NCBI RefSeq assembly: GCF_019212185.1
Contig: NZ_CP078138.1
Span: forward strand, 4,074,501-4,138,500
From: Pseudomonas fluorescens
GTDB lineage: Bacteria; Pseudomonadota; Gammaproteobacteria; Pseudomonadales; Pseudomonadaceae
Reading direction: 5' to 3'
Length of the DNA stretch: 64,000 nucleotides
Part shown: piece after piece, positions 41,941 to 51,270 of the stretch
How positions within the stretch are numbered: position 1 is the first letter of the stretch
Layout of the letters: every line of letters starts with the position of its first letter
The notes under the pieces: model-generated
Told to the model about the DNA's origin: nothing
Databases searched by the model: none
Seen by the model: the letters and a program-made list of their open reading frames with translations, nothing else
Program-made: the position numbers and the translations under genes

Positions 41941-43227
41941 TCACTCCAAATGCGCCCACGTCATCCGAAACGACGCCCCGCCCCACGGTGATTCCGCGAC
42001 TTCCACCTGCCCGCCATGGGACTGGGAAACCCGTCTGACCAGCGCCAGGCCGAGGCCGAAGCCGCCGGTGCGGCGGTCGCGGCTGGCGTCGAGGCGGGAG
42101 AAGGGTTCGAAGATTTTCTCCCGGCCTTCGACGGGCACGCCGGGGCCATCGTCGTTGACCCGCACTTCGTAATGATCGCCGTTGCGCACCAACGACACCT
42201 CGACCCGCTGTTCGGCGTAGCGAATGGCGTTGCGCAGCAGGTTGATCACGGCGCGGGCCATGAAGCGTGGTTCGATGCGCACCTGCTCAAGCTGACAGTC
42301 GACGATCAGCAATTGCACACCGGCCGCCTCGGCTTCCAGCGCCACGCTGCCGACCACGCTGTCGAGCCAGTGACTGGCCTGGATGTTTTCCCGGGTGATC
42401 ACCGTGGCGCCGCGCTCGAGGCTGGCGTAGGTCAGCAGCTCAGAAACCATTTCTTCCAGTTCGCCAAGGTCGGCGTACATGTCGGCGATCAGCGCTTTGT
42501 CGGCGCCGGGGTCGAGTTGCTGCTTGAGCTGGTCCAACTCGAATGACAGCCGGGCAATCGGCGTGCGCAGTTCGTGGGATACCGCGTTGGTCAGCTCGCG
42601 CTGGTTGGCGATCAGACCCTCGATACGCGCCGCCATCTGGTTGAAGTGCTCGGCCAGGTCGCGGATGTTCGAGCGCTTCGACAGCTGGATGCGCACCGCC
42701 AGGTCGTTGTCGCCAAAACGCTGGGCGGCCAGGCGCAGTTTTTCCAGGTCGCGCCAGTGCGGACGAACCCAGAAATACAGGACGATGCCCAGCAGCACGC
42801 CGAGCATGGTGTAGGCGAGGATGATGTAGATGTTCGTCCAGCTCGGTTCCTCCGGCATCTGGATGCTCAACAGTTGCTCACCCTCGTCGATCCGCGAAAT
42901 GAACTGGGTGTACTTCTCGCGGACCACCATCAGGTTGTTCGCCAGCTCGGCCTTTTCGCTGGTGCTGAGGTCCAGGTCGGCCGACTGCAGCAATTGCAGG
43001 CGCAAGCCGTAGTGCGGTCGCAGCGCCAGCAACTGCGCTTCACGCCCCGGGCCATCCAGCGCGCGCAACTGTTCCACCAGGGAATAGGCCTGGCCGCGCA
43101 CAGCCTCGCGGTTGTAGGTTTTCAGCGTGTCGTCCAGGACCGCAGTGAAGGTCCGGTCCACCACCTCGAGGGCCGCCACCAGACCAATCGCCAGCACCAG
43201 GAACAACCCCAGGAATAACCGCAGCAT
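41941..43227 (-). CDS. Sensor histidine kinase, RstB-like
   Basis: A 428-residue membrane sensor kinase. N-terminal span (LFLGLFLVLAIGLVAALEVV), periplasmic domain about residues 25-130, second span (YIILAYTMLGVLLGIVLYFW), HAMP, dimerisation domain with phosphorylated His in NAVSHELRTPIARL, and an ATPase domain with NLLRNAIRYA, NDDGPGVP and GGFGLGLALV boxes. Its ATG lies immediately after the response regulator stop, so the two are co-expressed. The input signal is unknown. Confidence 0.9.
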   Translation of the reverse strand: MLRLFLGLFLVLAIGLVAALEVVDRTFTAVLDDTLKTYNREAVRGQAYSLVEQLRALDGPGREAQLLALRPHYGLRLQLLQSADLDLSTSEKAELANNLMVVREKYTQFISRIDEGEQLLSIQMPEEPSWTNIYIILAYTMLGVLLGIVLYFWVRPHWRDLEKLRLAAQRFGDNDLAVRIQLSKRSNIRDLAEHFNQMAARIEGLIANQRELTNAVSHELRTPIARLSFELDQLKQQLDPGADKALIADMYADLGELEEMVSELLTYASLERGATVITRENIQASHWLDSVVGSVALEAEAAGVQLLIVDCQLEQVRIEPRFMARAVINLLRNAIRYAEQRVEVSLVRNGDHYEVRVNDDGPGVPVEGREKIFEPFSRLDASRDRRTGGFGLGLALVRRVSQSHGGQVEVAESPWGGASFRMTWAHLE

Positions 43228-43935
43228 CTAGAGCTCCCAGGCGAATGGATTGAACAGGTAACCCTTGCCCCACACGGTCTTGATGCACATCGGCTCGCGC
43301 GGGTTGTCGTTGAGCTTGCCACGCAGCTTGCTGATGTACACATCGACGCTGCGATTGAGGCCGTCGAAGGCAATGCCGCGCATTCGACTGAGGATATCGT
43401 CCCGGGACAGGGTCTTACCGGCGGCACTGGCCAGCAACCAGAGCAACTCGAACTCCATCGTGGTCAATTCGACCAACTCGCCGGCCAGGCGCACTTCGCG
43501 GCAACTGCGGTCGATCTGCAGAGTGCCGAACTCCAACGCGCCACGCACAGGACTTTCCGGTGCCTGGCGACGCTGCAAAGCTCGCAGGCGCGCTAACAGC
43601 ACCGGCGGCTTGATCGGCTTGATCACGTAGTCGTCGGCTCCAGACTCAAGGCCGAGGATATGGTCGAGGTCGTCTTCCTTGGCCGTCAGGATGACGATCG
43701 GGGTGTCGGCCAGCGCGCGAATTTCCCGGCACACCTGCAGGCCGCTCTGGCCGGGCAGCATCAGGTCGAGCACGACGATTTTCGGCTGGAATTCGAGGAA
43801 TGCCGACAGCGCCAGATCGCCGCGCAGCACCTGGCGCACCTCAAAACCGTGCCGAGTGAGGAATTGCGCGATCAGCCCGGAAAGCTTTTCGTCGTCCTCC
43901 ACCAGCAGTACTTTGCCAAAACCCAGGTTATCCAT
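43228..43935 (-). CDS. OmpR-family response regulator, RstA-like
   Basis: A 235-residue response regulator. The receiver domain has the acidic pair in LLVEDDEKLSG, the phosphoacceptor Asp in KIVVLDLMLPG (about residue 56) and the conserved Lys in DYVIKPIKPP. The C-terminal winged helix (LVELTTMEFELLWLLASAAG, NRSVDVYISKLRGKL, CIKTVWGKGYLF) is OmpR-type. The start MDNLGFGK at 43935 was preferred over a 27-residue extension. Confidence 0.91.
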   Translation of the reverse strand: MDNLGFGKVLLVEDDEKLSGLIAQFLTRHGFEVRQVLRGDLALSAFLEFQPKIVVLDLMLPGQSGLQVCREIRALADTPIVILTAKEDDLDHILGLESGADDYVIKPIKPPVLLARLRALQRRQAPESPVRGALEFGTLQIDRSCREVRLAGELVELTTMEFELLWLLASAAGKTLSRDDILSRMRGIAFDGLNRSVDVYISKLRGKLNDNPREPMCIKTVWGKGYLFNPFAWEL

Positions 43936-44014
43936 AACGACCGTCTGCCCAGCCTTGAGTGGAAGGGCCGGCATTATGCCGCCAATTTCTGGCGGGACGC
44001 AGATGGCAGACAGC

Positions 44015-44041
44015 AAAAACCGGCTGCAGGAGCCGGTTTTT
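44015..44041 (-). terminator. Intrinsic terminator after miaE
   Basis: An 11-base-pair stem (AAAAACCGGCT with AGCCGGTTTTT) around a GCAGG loop lies 50 bases after the miaE stop. It reads into T residues on the minus strand and works in either direction. Confidence 0.85.
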
Positions 44042-44090
44042 GGTGATCTTTCATACTCTTAAGAGTTTTTAACACGTTACTCGACGCGCC

Positions 44091-44699
44091 TCAGGCCGCA
44101 GCCGGAACACCGCTGTGGAAGCGGAATTCAACGTCCGGCGCCTCGATCAGTTCCTGCTCGGCGGCACGTACACGCTCGATCACCTGGGCAATGTCCTTGG
44201 CATCGCCATACTGATAGGCCAGCTTCAGGTAACCCTGGAAATGCCGGGCCTCGCTTTTCAGCAGGCCGAAGTAAAACTTGCCGAGCTCTTCGTCGAGATG
44301 GGGCACCAGCGCTTCGAAACGCTCGCAACTGCGCGCCTCGATAAAGGCCCCGACCACCAGGGTATCCACCAGTTTCACCGGCTCGTGGCTGCGCACCACC
44401 TTGCGCAGTCCCGAAGCATAACGACCGGCGGACAACTGGCGCAGATCAATCTTGCGCTTCTTCATCAAACGCATGACCTGTTCGTGATGCACCAGTTCTT
44501 CCCGGGCCAGACGCGACATCATGTTGATCAGATCGACATGGGAGTGATACTTGGCGATCAGGCTCAGCGCGGTGCTGGCGGCCTTGAATTCGCAGTTCTT
44601 GTGGTCGATCAGCAGGGTTTCCTGGTCGGCCAGCGCCGCCTGAATCCAGCCGTCCGGGGTACGGCAACCGAGGAACTCGTGGATCTCGGGCAGGATCAT
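44091..44699 (-). CDS. miaE: tRNA-(ms2io6A)-hydroxylase MiaE
   Basis: A 202-residue diiron enzyme that hydroxylates the isopentenyl group of ms2i6A37 in tRNA. The ferritin-like ligands are in CEFKAASTAL (Glu), LAREELVHHEQVMRLM (ExxH), AFIEARSCERFEAL and KSEARHFQGYLKLA. The length and the MILPEIHEFLGCRTPDGWI start match the family. Confidence 0.93.
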   Translation of the reverse strand: MILPEIHEFLGCRTPDGWIQAALADQETLLIDHKNCEFKAASTALSLIAKYHSHVDLINMMSRLAREELVHHEQVMRLMKKRKIDLRQLSAGRYASGLRKVVRSHEPVKLVDTLVVGAFIEARSCERFEALVPHLDEELGKFYFGLLKSEARHFQGYLKLAYQYGDAKDIAQVIERVRAAEQELIEAPDVEFRFHSGVPAAA

Positions 44700-44842
44700 T
44701 GGCTCACGTCCGACAGTTCAACAGGCGCATTGGGCAGCACGGCGACGCATTCAGGGCTAGGCAGCATGGGGCTCACGGGGCAATAGGTGGAAAGCGAGGG
44801 CGCGATTATACCGGGCTGCCGGCAGACCACCAGTCACCTGCC

Positions 44843-44885
44843 TTGATATGCGTCAAGACCCGCGCTTGCGACCAGCATCTATAGT
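44843..44885 (+). promoter_or_regulatory. Anr/Dnr box and -10 of the stress protein gene
   Basis: TTGATATGCGTCAA (44843-44856) matches the Anr/FNR site TTGAT-N4-ATCAA with one mismatch. A -10 hexamer TATAGT lies at 44880-44885, so the box is centred about 41.5 bases before the predicted start near 44891, the classical activating position. Low-oxygen induction is predicted. Confidence 0.8.
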
Positions 44886-44925
44886 TGTGAAACGACCCTA
44901 TGTTCATCCAGTGGAGATCCCGACC

Positions 44926-45792
44926 ATGCAAGACGTCCGCAGCATTCTGGTGGTGATTGAGCCCTCGCCCGACGAAAGCCTGGCCCTCAAGCGCGCCAAG
45001 CTGATTGCCGGGGTCACCCAGGCCCATCTGCATTTGCTGATCTGCGACAAGAAGCATGATCACGCCTCAATGTTGAGTGTGCTGAAGTCCGGCCTGCTGG
45101 CCGACGGTTTCAGCGTCACCACCGAACAGGCGTGGAACGACACCCTGCATGACACCATCATCGAGGTGCAGCAGGCAGAAGGCTGCAACCTGGTGATCAA
45201 GCAGCACTTCAACGACAACCCGCTGAAAAAATTCCTGCTCACCCCCGACGACTGGAAGCTCCTGCGCCAGTGCCCAAGTGCGGTGCTGCTGGTAAAAACC
45301 AAGAAACCCTGGACAGGCGGCACCATCCTCGCGGCCATCGACGTCGGCAACAGCGACCCTGAGCACCGTCAGTTGCACGCCACCATCATCGATCATGGTT
45401 TTGACATCGCTGCTCTGGCCAAGGCGCAGCTGCATGTGGTCACCGCGCACCCCTCGCCGATGCTATCGTCCGCCGACCCGGTGTTCCAGCTCAAGGAAAC
45501 CATCGAGAAGCGCTACCGCGAACAGTGCATGGCGTTCCAGGCCGAGTTCGATATCGACAACGAACACCTGCATATAGAAGAAGGCCCGGCGGATGTGCTG
45601 ATTCCGCACATGGCACATAAACTGGAGGCTGCGGTGACGGTGATCGGCACGGTGGCACGCACCGGCTTCTCCGGAACGCTGATTGGCAATACCGCAGAAG
45701 TGGTGCTGGATGCGCTGGAGAGTGATGTGCTGGTGCTCAAGACCGATGAAATCATCGATCACCTGGTGGAGTTGGCCAATCGCGAAGGCTGA
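44926..45792 (+). CDS. Universal stress protein, tandem UspA domains
   Basis: A 288-residue cytoplasmic protein with two UspA domains (about residues 5-140 and 145-285). The second has VIGTVARTGFSGTLIGNTAE, close to the ATP-binding G-2x-G-9x-G(S/T) pattern; the first is divergent (GCNLVIKQHFNDNPLKKFLL). The start MQDVRSILVV at 44926 is placed 35 bases after the predicted Anr-dependent start. Related Pseudomonas proteins support survival without oxygen. Confidence 0.9.
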   Translation: MQDVRSILVVIEPSPDESLALKRAKLIAGVTQAHLHLLICDKKHDHASMLSVLKSGLLADGFSVTTEQAWNDTLHDTIIEVQQAEGCNLVIKQHFNDNPLKKFLLTPDDWKLLRQCPSAVLLVKTKKPWTGGTILAAIDVGNSDPEHRQLHATIIDHGFDIAALAKAQLHVVTAHPSPMLSSADPVFQLKETIEKRYREQCMAFQAEFDIDNEHLHIEEGPADVLIPHMAHKLEAAVTVIGTVARTGFSGTLIGNTAEVVLDALESDVLVLKTDEIIDHLVELANREG

Positions 45793-45806
45793 CAGCGCCA
45801 ACCTAA

Positions 45807-45884
45807 TGTAGGAGCGAGCCTGCTCGCGATAAGGCCTCTAGCAACACCGCATCAACTTCATCGCGAGCAGGCTCGCTCCTACAG
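45807..45884. repeat. REP doublet, inverted arms
   Basis: Arms tgtaggagcgagcctgctcg (45807 on) and cgagcaggctcgctcctaca (to 45882) between the stress protein and DUF1289 genes. Confidence 0.8.
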
Positions 45885-45907
45885 GGTTACGGCCGCTGCC
45901 CAAGGGC

Positions 45908-46378
45908 TCAACCCCCAATCCCATCCTTGAGAAACCCCGGCGCGATGTAGCGCTGGTAGTGGGCTTCGGACAGCAGGAAAAATTCCCGATCAATGGCATC
46001 GCGCAGTTCCGGCAGGTTCCAGTCGCGAAACTCCGGGAGCAGGACCATGCCGTAAGCTTCCAGGTTGTTGATCACCCGGGCGCCCCGGGCAATCAGCTGG
46101 TAGGCCCAGCAATAGGCCGACTGGTGGGGCACGAAACGGATCTTGCGCGACTCCAGTTGCTGGCGCAGGCGCCCGGCATCGAAAATTTCCAGCTTGCCGG
46201 CCATTACCTGCACCAACAGTTGCTCAAGACGCAACCACACCGCGGTTTTCTGCTCCTCGTTGTAGCCGTTCCAGTGGATCACTTCATGGTGGAAACGCTT
46301 GCAGCCGCGGCACACCAGGTCGCCGTAGACCGTGGAGCAGAGGCCGATGCAAGGGGTCTTGATAGTCTGATTGGGCAT
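45908..46378 (-). CDS. DUF1289 domain protein
   Basis: A 156-residue protein. The N-terminal TPCIGLCSTVYGDLVCRGCK holds four Cys of the DUF1289 motif (CxxxC...CxxC), probably an Fe-S or zinc site. The remaining ~120 residues (WLRLEQLLVQVMAGKLEIFD, SAYCWAYQLIARGARVINNL) form a helical C-terminal extension. Function unknown. Confidence 0.82.
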   Translation of the reverse strand: MPNQTIKTPCIGLCSTVYGDLVCRGCKRFHHEVIHWNGYNEEQKTAVWLRLEQLLVQVMAGKLEIFDAGRLRQQLESRKIRFVPHQSAYCWAYQLIARGARVINNLEAYGMVLLPEFRDWNLPELRDAIDREFFLLSEAHYQRYIAPGFLKDGIGG

Positions 46379-46854
46379 AGGTAGGCAGGACGCGAAAAAG
46401 CAGAACAGGCCGGCATGTTAGCCCTTTGTCGGGCATTGATCACCCCTCAAACTTCAGGGCCTAAGCCACTCGGGTGCTGTCAGCGGGAAACCTATGCGGC
46501 GTCATTCTCCACCAAAGTCCAATAAGCGCCGACTTACCTTTAAATTTTTTTTGCCGTAGAATCAGCCTGCCTTTTTAGGCGCCAATGTCCGTTAGAAGCT
46601 GTTTTCAAAGCGTCACGAGCACAGTCGTTCCTTCAGAGCGGTGTTGGCGAAGGGTTTTTCCAGCGGGGAAAAGCCTGACGCCAACCCTCATCAGCTCCCC
46701 GTTCTGCAGGCGTAAAACTTTGAAAGCAGCTTCTGTAAGGAATTGTCGGTAATTCTGGCTAAGTGGCCCACAACGTCACGCAGCGCATGAGTACGGCAAT
46801 TTCGGGATGAGCGTCCCGGACACCCATTTGGGACCACTGATGAGGGTAATAACT
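46379..46854 (+). other. Structured leader region of acnB
   Basis: A 476-base gene-free region ahead of acnB. It has an AT-rich start (a run of eight T followed by gccgTAGAAT, a possible -10 at 46555-46560) and a 141-base inverted-repeat element at 46594-46734, then about 120 bases before the GTG start. No credible ORF was found on either strand. Confidence 0.5.
46594..46734 (+). ncRNA. Candidate structured RNA or hairpin repeat upstream of acnB
   Basis: Outer arms AGAAGCTGTTTTCAAAG (46594-46610) and CTTTGAAAGCAGCTTCT (46718-46734) pair over 17 bases with one mismatch. An inner stem pairs GTTGGCG with CGCCAAC and, inside that, TTTTTCC with GGGAAAA around an AGCG loop. The nested pairing over 141 bases suggests a folded RNA in the acnB leader, or a MITE-like hairpin repeat. 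No Rfam family is recognised. Confidence 0.45.
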
Positions 46855-49455
46855 GTGCTTGAAGCCTACCGCAAACATATCGAAGAGCGCGCAGCACTGG
46901 GTATCGTTCCCCAGCCGCTTAACGCCGAACAAACTGCAGGCCTGGTCGAGCTGCTGAAGAATCCCCCGGCTGGCGAAGAAGCATTCCTCGTTGACCTGAT
47001 CACCAATCGCGTTCCACCAGGAGTGGACGAAGCGGCCTACGTCAAGGCTGGCTTCCTGTCCGCCATCGCCAAAGGCGAAGCCTCTTCCCCCCTGATCAGC
47101 AAGCAGCGCGCCGTTGAACTGCTGGGCACCATGCAGGGCGGCTACAACATCGAGACCCTGGTCAACCTGCTGGACGACGCCGAGCTGGCGCCAGTCGCGG
47201 CCCAGGAACTCAAGCACACCCTGCTGATGTTCGATTCGTTCCACGATGTGGCCGAACGCGCCAAAAAAGGCAACGTTCACGCTCAAGGCGTCCTGCAATC
47301 CTGGGCTGACGGCGAGTGGTTCCTCAAGCGTCCGACCCTGGCCGACAAGATCAGCCTGCGCGTGTTCAAGGTGACTGGCGAAACCAACACCGACGACCTG
47401 TCCCCTGCTCCTGATGCCTGGTCCCGCCCAGACATCCCGCTGCACGCCCTGGCCATGCTGAAAATGGCCCGTGAAGGCATCGTGCCGGACGTTCAAGGCG
47501 TCACCGGTCCGATGAAGCAGATCGAAGAAATGCGCGGCCAAGGCTTCCCGATCGCCTACGTGGGCGACGTGGTCGGTACCGGTTCCTCGCGTAAATCGGC
47601 CACCAACTCCGTACTGTGGTTCTTCGGCGACGACGTTCCTTACGTGCCGAACAAGCGCGGCGGCGGTTTCTGCTTCGGCAGCAAGATCGCTCCAATCTTC
47701 TACAACACCATGGAAGATGCCGGCGCACTGCCAATCGAATTCGACGTATCCAACATGCACATGGGCGACGTGATCGACCTGTACCCGCATGCTGGCAAAG
47801 TCTGCAAGCACGGCACTGACGAAGTCCTCACCACCTTCGAAATGAAGACCCCTGTGCTGTTGGACGAAGTCCGTGCTGGCGGCCGCATCCCACTGATCAT
47901 CGGCCGCGGCCTGACCGAGAAGGCTCGCGCCGAACTGGGTCTGCCTGCGTTCGACCTGTTCAAGAAGCCGGAAGCTCCGGCTGAAAGCACCAAGGGCTAC
48001 ACCCTGGCGCAGAAAATGGTCGGCAAGGCGTGCGGCGTAGAAGGCGTGCGTCCTGGCACCTACTGCGAACCGAAGATGACCACCGTAGGTTCTCAGGACA
48101 CCACCGGTCCAATGACCCGTGACGAACTGAAAGACCTGGCGTGCCTGGGCTTCTCGGCTGACCTGGTAATGCAGTCGTTCTGCCACACCGCGGCTTATCC
48201 AAAGCCGATCGACGTGACCACCCACCACACCCTGCCTGACTTCATCATGACCCGTGGCGGCGTATCCCTGCGTCCGGGCGACGGCATCATCCACTCGTGG
48301 CTGAACCGCATGCTGCTGCCAGACACCGTCGGTACCGGTGGTGACTCCCACACCCGTTTCCCGATGGGCATTTCGTTCCCGGCCGGCTCCGGCCTGGTAG
48401 CGTTCGCCGCAGCCACTGGCGTGATGCCACTGGACATGCCGGAATCGATCCTGGTGCGCTTCAAAGGCGAAATGCAACCGGGCGTCACCCTGCGTGACCT
48501 GGTTCACGCCATTCCTTACTACGCGATCCAGGCTGGCCTGCTGACCGTAGAGAAGAAAGGCAAGAAGAACGCCTTCTCCGGCCGCATCCTGGAAATCGAG
48601 GGCCTGGACAACCTGAGCATCGAGCAAGCCTTCGAGCTGTCCGACGCCTCGGCTGAACGTTCGGCTGCCGGTTGCACCATCAAGCTGTCGAAAGAGTCGA
48701 TCACCGAGTACCTGCAGTCCAACATCACCCTGCTGCGCTGGATGATCGGCGAAGGCTACGGCGATGTACGTACCCTGGAACGTCGCGCCCAAGCGATGGA
48801 AGCCTGGATTGCCAACCCTGAACTGATGGTTGCCGATGCCGACGCGGAATACGCCGAAATCATCGAAATCGACCTGGCCGAGATCAAGGAGCCAGTTCTC
48901 TGCGCGCCGAACGATCCGGACGACGCCCGTCTGCTGTCCAGCGTTGCTGGCGAGAAGATCGACGAAGTGTTCATCGGTTCGTGCATGACCAACATCGGTC
49001 ACTTCCGCGCTGCCGGTAAACTGCTGGATCAGGTCAAAGGTCAGCTGCCAACCCGTCTGTGGCTGTCGCCGCCGACCAAGATGGACGCTCACCAACTGAC
49101 CGAAGAAGGCTACTACGGCATCTATGGCAAGGCTGGCGCGCGCATGGAAATGCCGGGCTGCTCGCTGTGCATGGGTAACCAGGCACGTGTAGAGCCGAAC
49201 TCGACAGTTGTGTCGACGTCGACCCGTAACTTCCCGAACCGTCTGGGTGACGGCGCGAACGTCTACCTGGCCTCGGCTGAGCTGGCGTCGGTGGCTTCGA
49301 TCCTGGGTCGCCTGCCGACCGTCGAGGAGTACATGGAATACGCGGGCAAGATTGACAGCATGGCGGCCGACGTTTACCGCTACCTGTCCTTCGACCAAAT
49401 CGCCGAGTTCCGTGAAGCTGCAGCGAACGCCAAGATTCCGGTCGTTCAAGCCTAA
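46855..49455 (+). CDS. acnB: Aconitate hydratase B
   Basis: TCA-cycle enzyme interconverting citrate and isocitrate, 866 residues, cytoplasmic. The [4Fe-4S] ligands are the Cys in [18 protein letters not shown] and the CxxC in [14 protein letters not shown]. Other AcnB features are the N-terminal HEAT-like domain ([20 protein letters not shown]), the swivel domain with [20 protein letters not shown], and [19 protein letters not shown]. The start is the GTG at 46855, which has GAGGGT upstream and gives the universally conserved N-terminus; the ATG at 46807 is not used. Codon choice is strongly biased, as expected for high expression. Confidence 0.97.
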   Translation: MLEAYRKHIEERAALGIVPQPLNAEQTAGLVELLKNPPAGEEAFLVDLITNRVPPGVDEAAYVKAGFLSAIAKGEASSPLISKQRAVELLGTMQGGYNIETLVNLLDDAELAPVAAQELKHTLLMFDSFHDVAERAKKGNVHAQGVLQSWADGEWFLKRPTLADKISLRVFKVTGETNTDDLSPAPDAWSRPDIPLHALAMLKMAREGIVPDVQGVTGPMKQIEEMRGQGFPIAYVGDVVGTGSSRKSATNSVLWFFGDDVPYVPNKRGGGFCFGSKIAPIFYNTMEDAGALPIEFDVSNMHMGDVIDLYPHAGKVCKHGTDEVLTTFEMKTPVLLDEVRAGGRIPLIIGRGLTEKARAELGLPAFDLFKKPEAPAESTKGYTLAQKMVGKACGVEGVRPGTYCEPKMTTVGSQDTTGPMTRDELKDLACLGFSADLVMQSFCHTAAYPKPIDVTTHHTLPDFIMTRGGVSLRPGDGIIHSWLNRMLLPDTVGTGGDSHTRFPMGISFPAGSGLVAFAAATGVMPLDMPESILVRFKGEMQPGVTLRDLVHAIPYYAIQAGLLTVEKKGKKNAFSGRILEIEGLDNLSIEQAFELSDASAERSAAGCTIKLSKESITEYLQSNITLLRWMIGEGYGDVRTLERRAQAMEAWIANPELMVADADAEYAEIIEIDLAEIKEPVLCAPNDPDDARLLSSVAGEKIDEVFIGSCMTNIGHFRAAGKLLDQVKGQLPTRLWLSPPTKMDAHQLTEEGYYGIYGKAGARMEMPGCSLCMGNQARVEPNSTVVSTSTRNFPNRLGDGANVYLASAELASVASILGRLPTVEEYMEYAGKIDSMAADVYRYLSFDQIAEFREAAANAKIPVVQA

Positions 49456-49472
49456 GGCTGACTCGTTGTAGA

Positions 49473-49507
49473 AAACGCCGCGCGCCGTGAGGTACGCGGC
49501 GTTTTTT
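49473..49507. terminator. Bidirectional terminator between acnB and SulP gene
   Basis: A stem AAACGCCGCG with CGCGGCGTTT is followed by a T-run on the plus strand (to 49507), 18 bases after the acnB stop. The A-rich left flank lets it also end the convergent SulP transcript. Confidence 0.88.
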
Positions 49508-51152
49508 ATGCCTGCAGTTTCAGCGCGTGCTCGACGGCCCCATCCACACTCAAGCCACTGAGGATCACCCCATTGCCCTCCACCTCTGGCAGCGCCGAAA
49601 GTGCCGTCAGCGCATCGTGTTTGAGCCGTGCGAGGATCAGCCGCTGGCCTTGCTGATGCATCTGCCGGAAGAAATCCTGCATCGCCTCGATGCTGGTGCC
49701 GTCCAGGTTCGGTGACTCTTCCAGGCTGAGGATGACCGTGTGCAGCGGCACTGCTGAATGACGAACCAGACGCAGGGCGCCACCGAGGATACGTTCGACG
49801 TTGGCGAAGAACAGCGCTTCGCTGGGCCGCACGATGAGGATGCCCGGCTCGGTTTTCGCGCTCGGGTGACGCTGCAGGTCGACGAAGTCGTGGCCGTCAT
49901 CGATGCGACCGAGGATCTGAATATCCGCCGCCGACAGCTGCTTGAGCATCAACAACACGCTGATCGCCACCGATACCAGCAGGCCGTCGAGCACGCCGAG
50001 GGTCAAGACCGCCCCCACCGCGCAAATTACCAGCAACCGATCACGACGCCAGACAAAGTAGCGACCCAACGGCTGCAGACTCAAACCGCGTCCCAACGCA
50101 TGCATGACAATCGCCGCCAGCACCGGCTCGGGCGTCAAGGCGATCCACGGCAACACCGTCAGCACGATGATCAGCACCACCAACGCCGCTACGCCGCCGG
50201 CCCAACGCGACATGGCGCCCGCCGCTTCGTTGGCCGAAGTGGCCGAATACCCGGCGCCGGTCGGCATGCCATGGAACAGGCCGGACAGCAGATTGCTGGC
50301 GCCGAGCGCCAACAGGTCGCGGTTGGAGGTGACACGGTCGCCATGCTTCAGCGCATAGGCACTGATCGAGCCATAGGACTCCGCATACAGGATCATCACC
50401 AGCGCCAACCCCACCTCCCCCAGCCGCAACCAGTCGGCGAACGGCAACACCGGCAGGTTTGGCACTTCGAGGCTGAGTTCGATCACCCCGATCAGCTTCA
50501 CGCCGTGAGCAGGCAAGTCCAGCCACTGCCCGGCGGCGATGCCGATCACCACCACCAACAGGCCACCGGGCACCCGTGGGAAGCGTGAAAACAGGCCGAG
50601 CAGCAACAGGGCCGAGCCGGCCACCGCCGCAGCCGTCCAGTTCCATTGCGGCACTTGTTCCAGCAGTTGCGGGGCGAAGCGCACCAGGTTGGCGTCGGTC
50701 AAGTGCACGCCGACCACACTCGCCACCTGCTTGAGGATGATGGTCAGTGCCAGGCCGAAGGCAAAGCCGCGCAGCACCGGCTTGGCGATAAACGAGGTGA
50801 CGCTACCGAAGCGAAAGATCCCGGCCAGCACAAATAACCCGCCCGTCACCAGCACCAGGCCGACCGCCAGGGTTGACCGCAGTTGCGGGTCACCGTTGGC
50901 CAGGGTTGCCGTCGCCGCAGCCAGCACCGCCGCCGAGGATGAGGTAGCGGAGACGATGGCAAAGCGGCTGGTGCCCAGCAGGCCGTAACACAGAAGACCG
51001 GCAAACAGCGCGATCACCCCGGCCTGGGGTGCCAGCGCGGCAATGGTCGAGTAAGCCACCGCTTCCGGCAGCAGCAGGCCGGCAATCGATAATCCGGCGA
51101 GCACATCGCGCCAGCGGTTGGCGGTTTCGATAGTTTGAGGGGGGTTGGACAA
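49506..51152 (-). CDS. SulP-family anion transporter with STAS domain
   Basis: A 548-residue inner-membrane protein. The SulP core begins WRDVLAGLSIAGLLLPEAVA and contains ALKHGDRVTSNRDLLALGAS then NLLSGLFHGMPTGAGYSATS in the middle. The cytoplasmic STAS domain occupies about residues 430-545 (EPGILIVRPSEALFFANVER then NLDGTSIEAM). SulP members carry sulfate, bicarbonate or dicarboxylates. The start appears to be TTG at 51152, with GGAG eight bases before it; an upstream frame passes through the neighbouring terminator. Confidence 0.85.
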   Translation of the reverse strand: MSNPPQTIETANRWRDVLAGLSIAGLLLPEAVAYSTIAALAPQAGVIALFAGLLCYGLLGTSRFAIVSATSSSAAVLAAATATLANGDPQLRSTLAVGLVLVTGGLFVLAGIFRFGSVTSFIAKPVLRGFAFGLALTIILKQVASVVGVHLTDANLVRFAPQLLEQVPQWNWTAAAVAGSALLLLGLFSRFPRVPGGLLVVVIGIAAGQWLDLPAHGVKLIGVIELSLEVPNLPVLPFADWLRLGEVGLALVMILYAESYGSISAYALKHGDRVTSNRDLLALGASNLLSGLFHGMPTGAGYSATSANEAAGAMSRWAGGVAALVVLIIVLTVLPWIALTPEPVLAAIVMHALGRGLSLQPLGRYFVWRRDRLLVICAVGAVLTLGVLDGLLVSVAISVLLMLKQLSAADIQILGRIDDGHDFVDLQRHPSAKTEPGILIVRPSEALFFANVERILGGALRLVRHSAVPLHTVILSLEESPNLDGTSIEAMQDFFRQMHQQGQRLILARLKHDALTALSALPEVEGNGVILSGLSVDGAVEHALKLQA

Positions 51153-51169
51153 TCCACTGTCTCCAGACG

Positions 51170-51204
51170 AAAAAAAACCGCTGCGCGTGTGATACGCGCA
51201 GCGG
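51170..51204 (-). terminator. Intrinsic terminator after the serine-type permease
   Basis: Minus strand: CCGCTGCGCG, a seven-base loop, CGCGCAGCGG, then eight T. It lies 67 bases after the permease stop and just upstream of the SulP start, separating the two transcripts. Confidence 0.9.
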
Positions 51205-51270
51205 CCACTGTAGCTTAAAGCGCAGGATCGCCTGGAGCGGATCCTGCTCAATAATCGGTATTTGCGCCGA

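Noticed and set aside
46759..49449. An 896-codon open frame antisense to acnB
   Set aside because: It mirrors the strong codon bias of acnB across the whole gene, has no recognisable domain and is a shadow.
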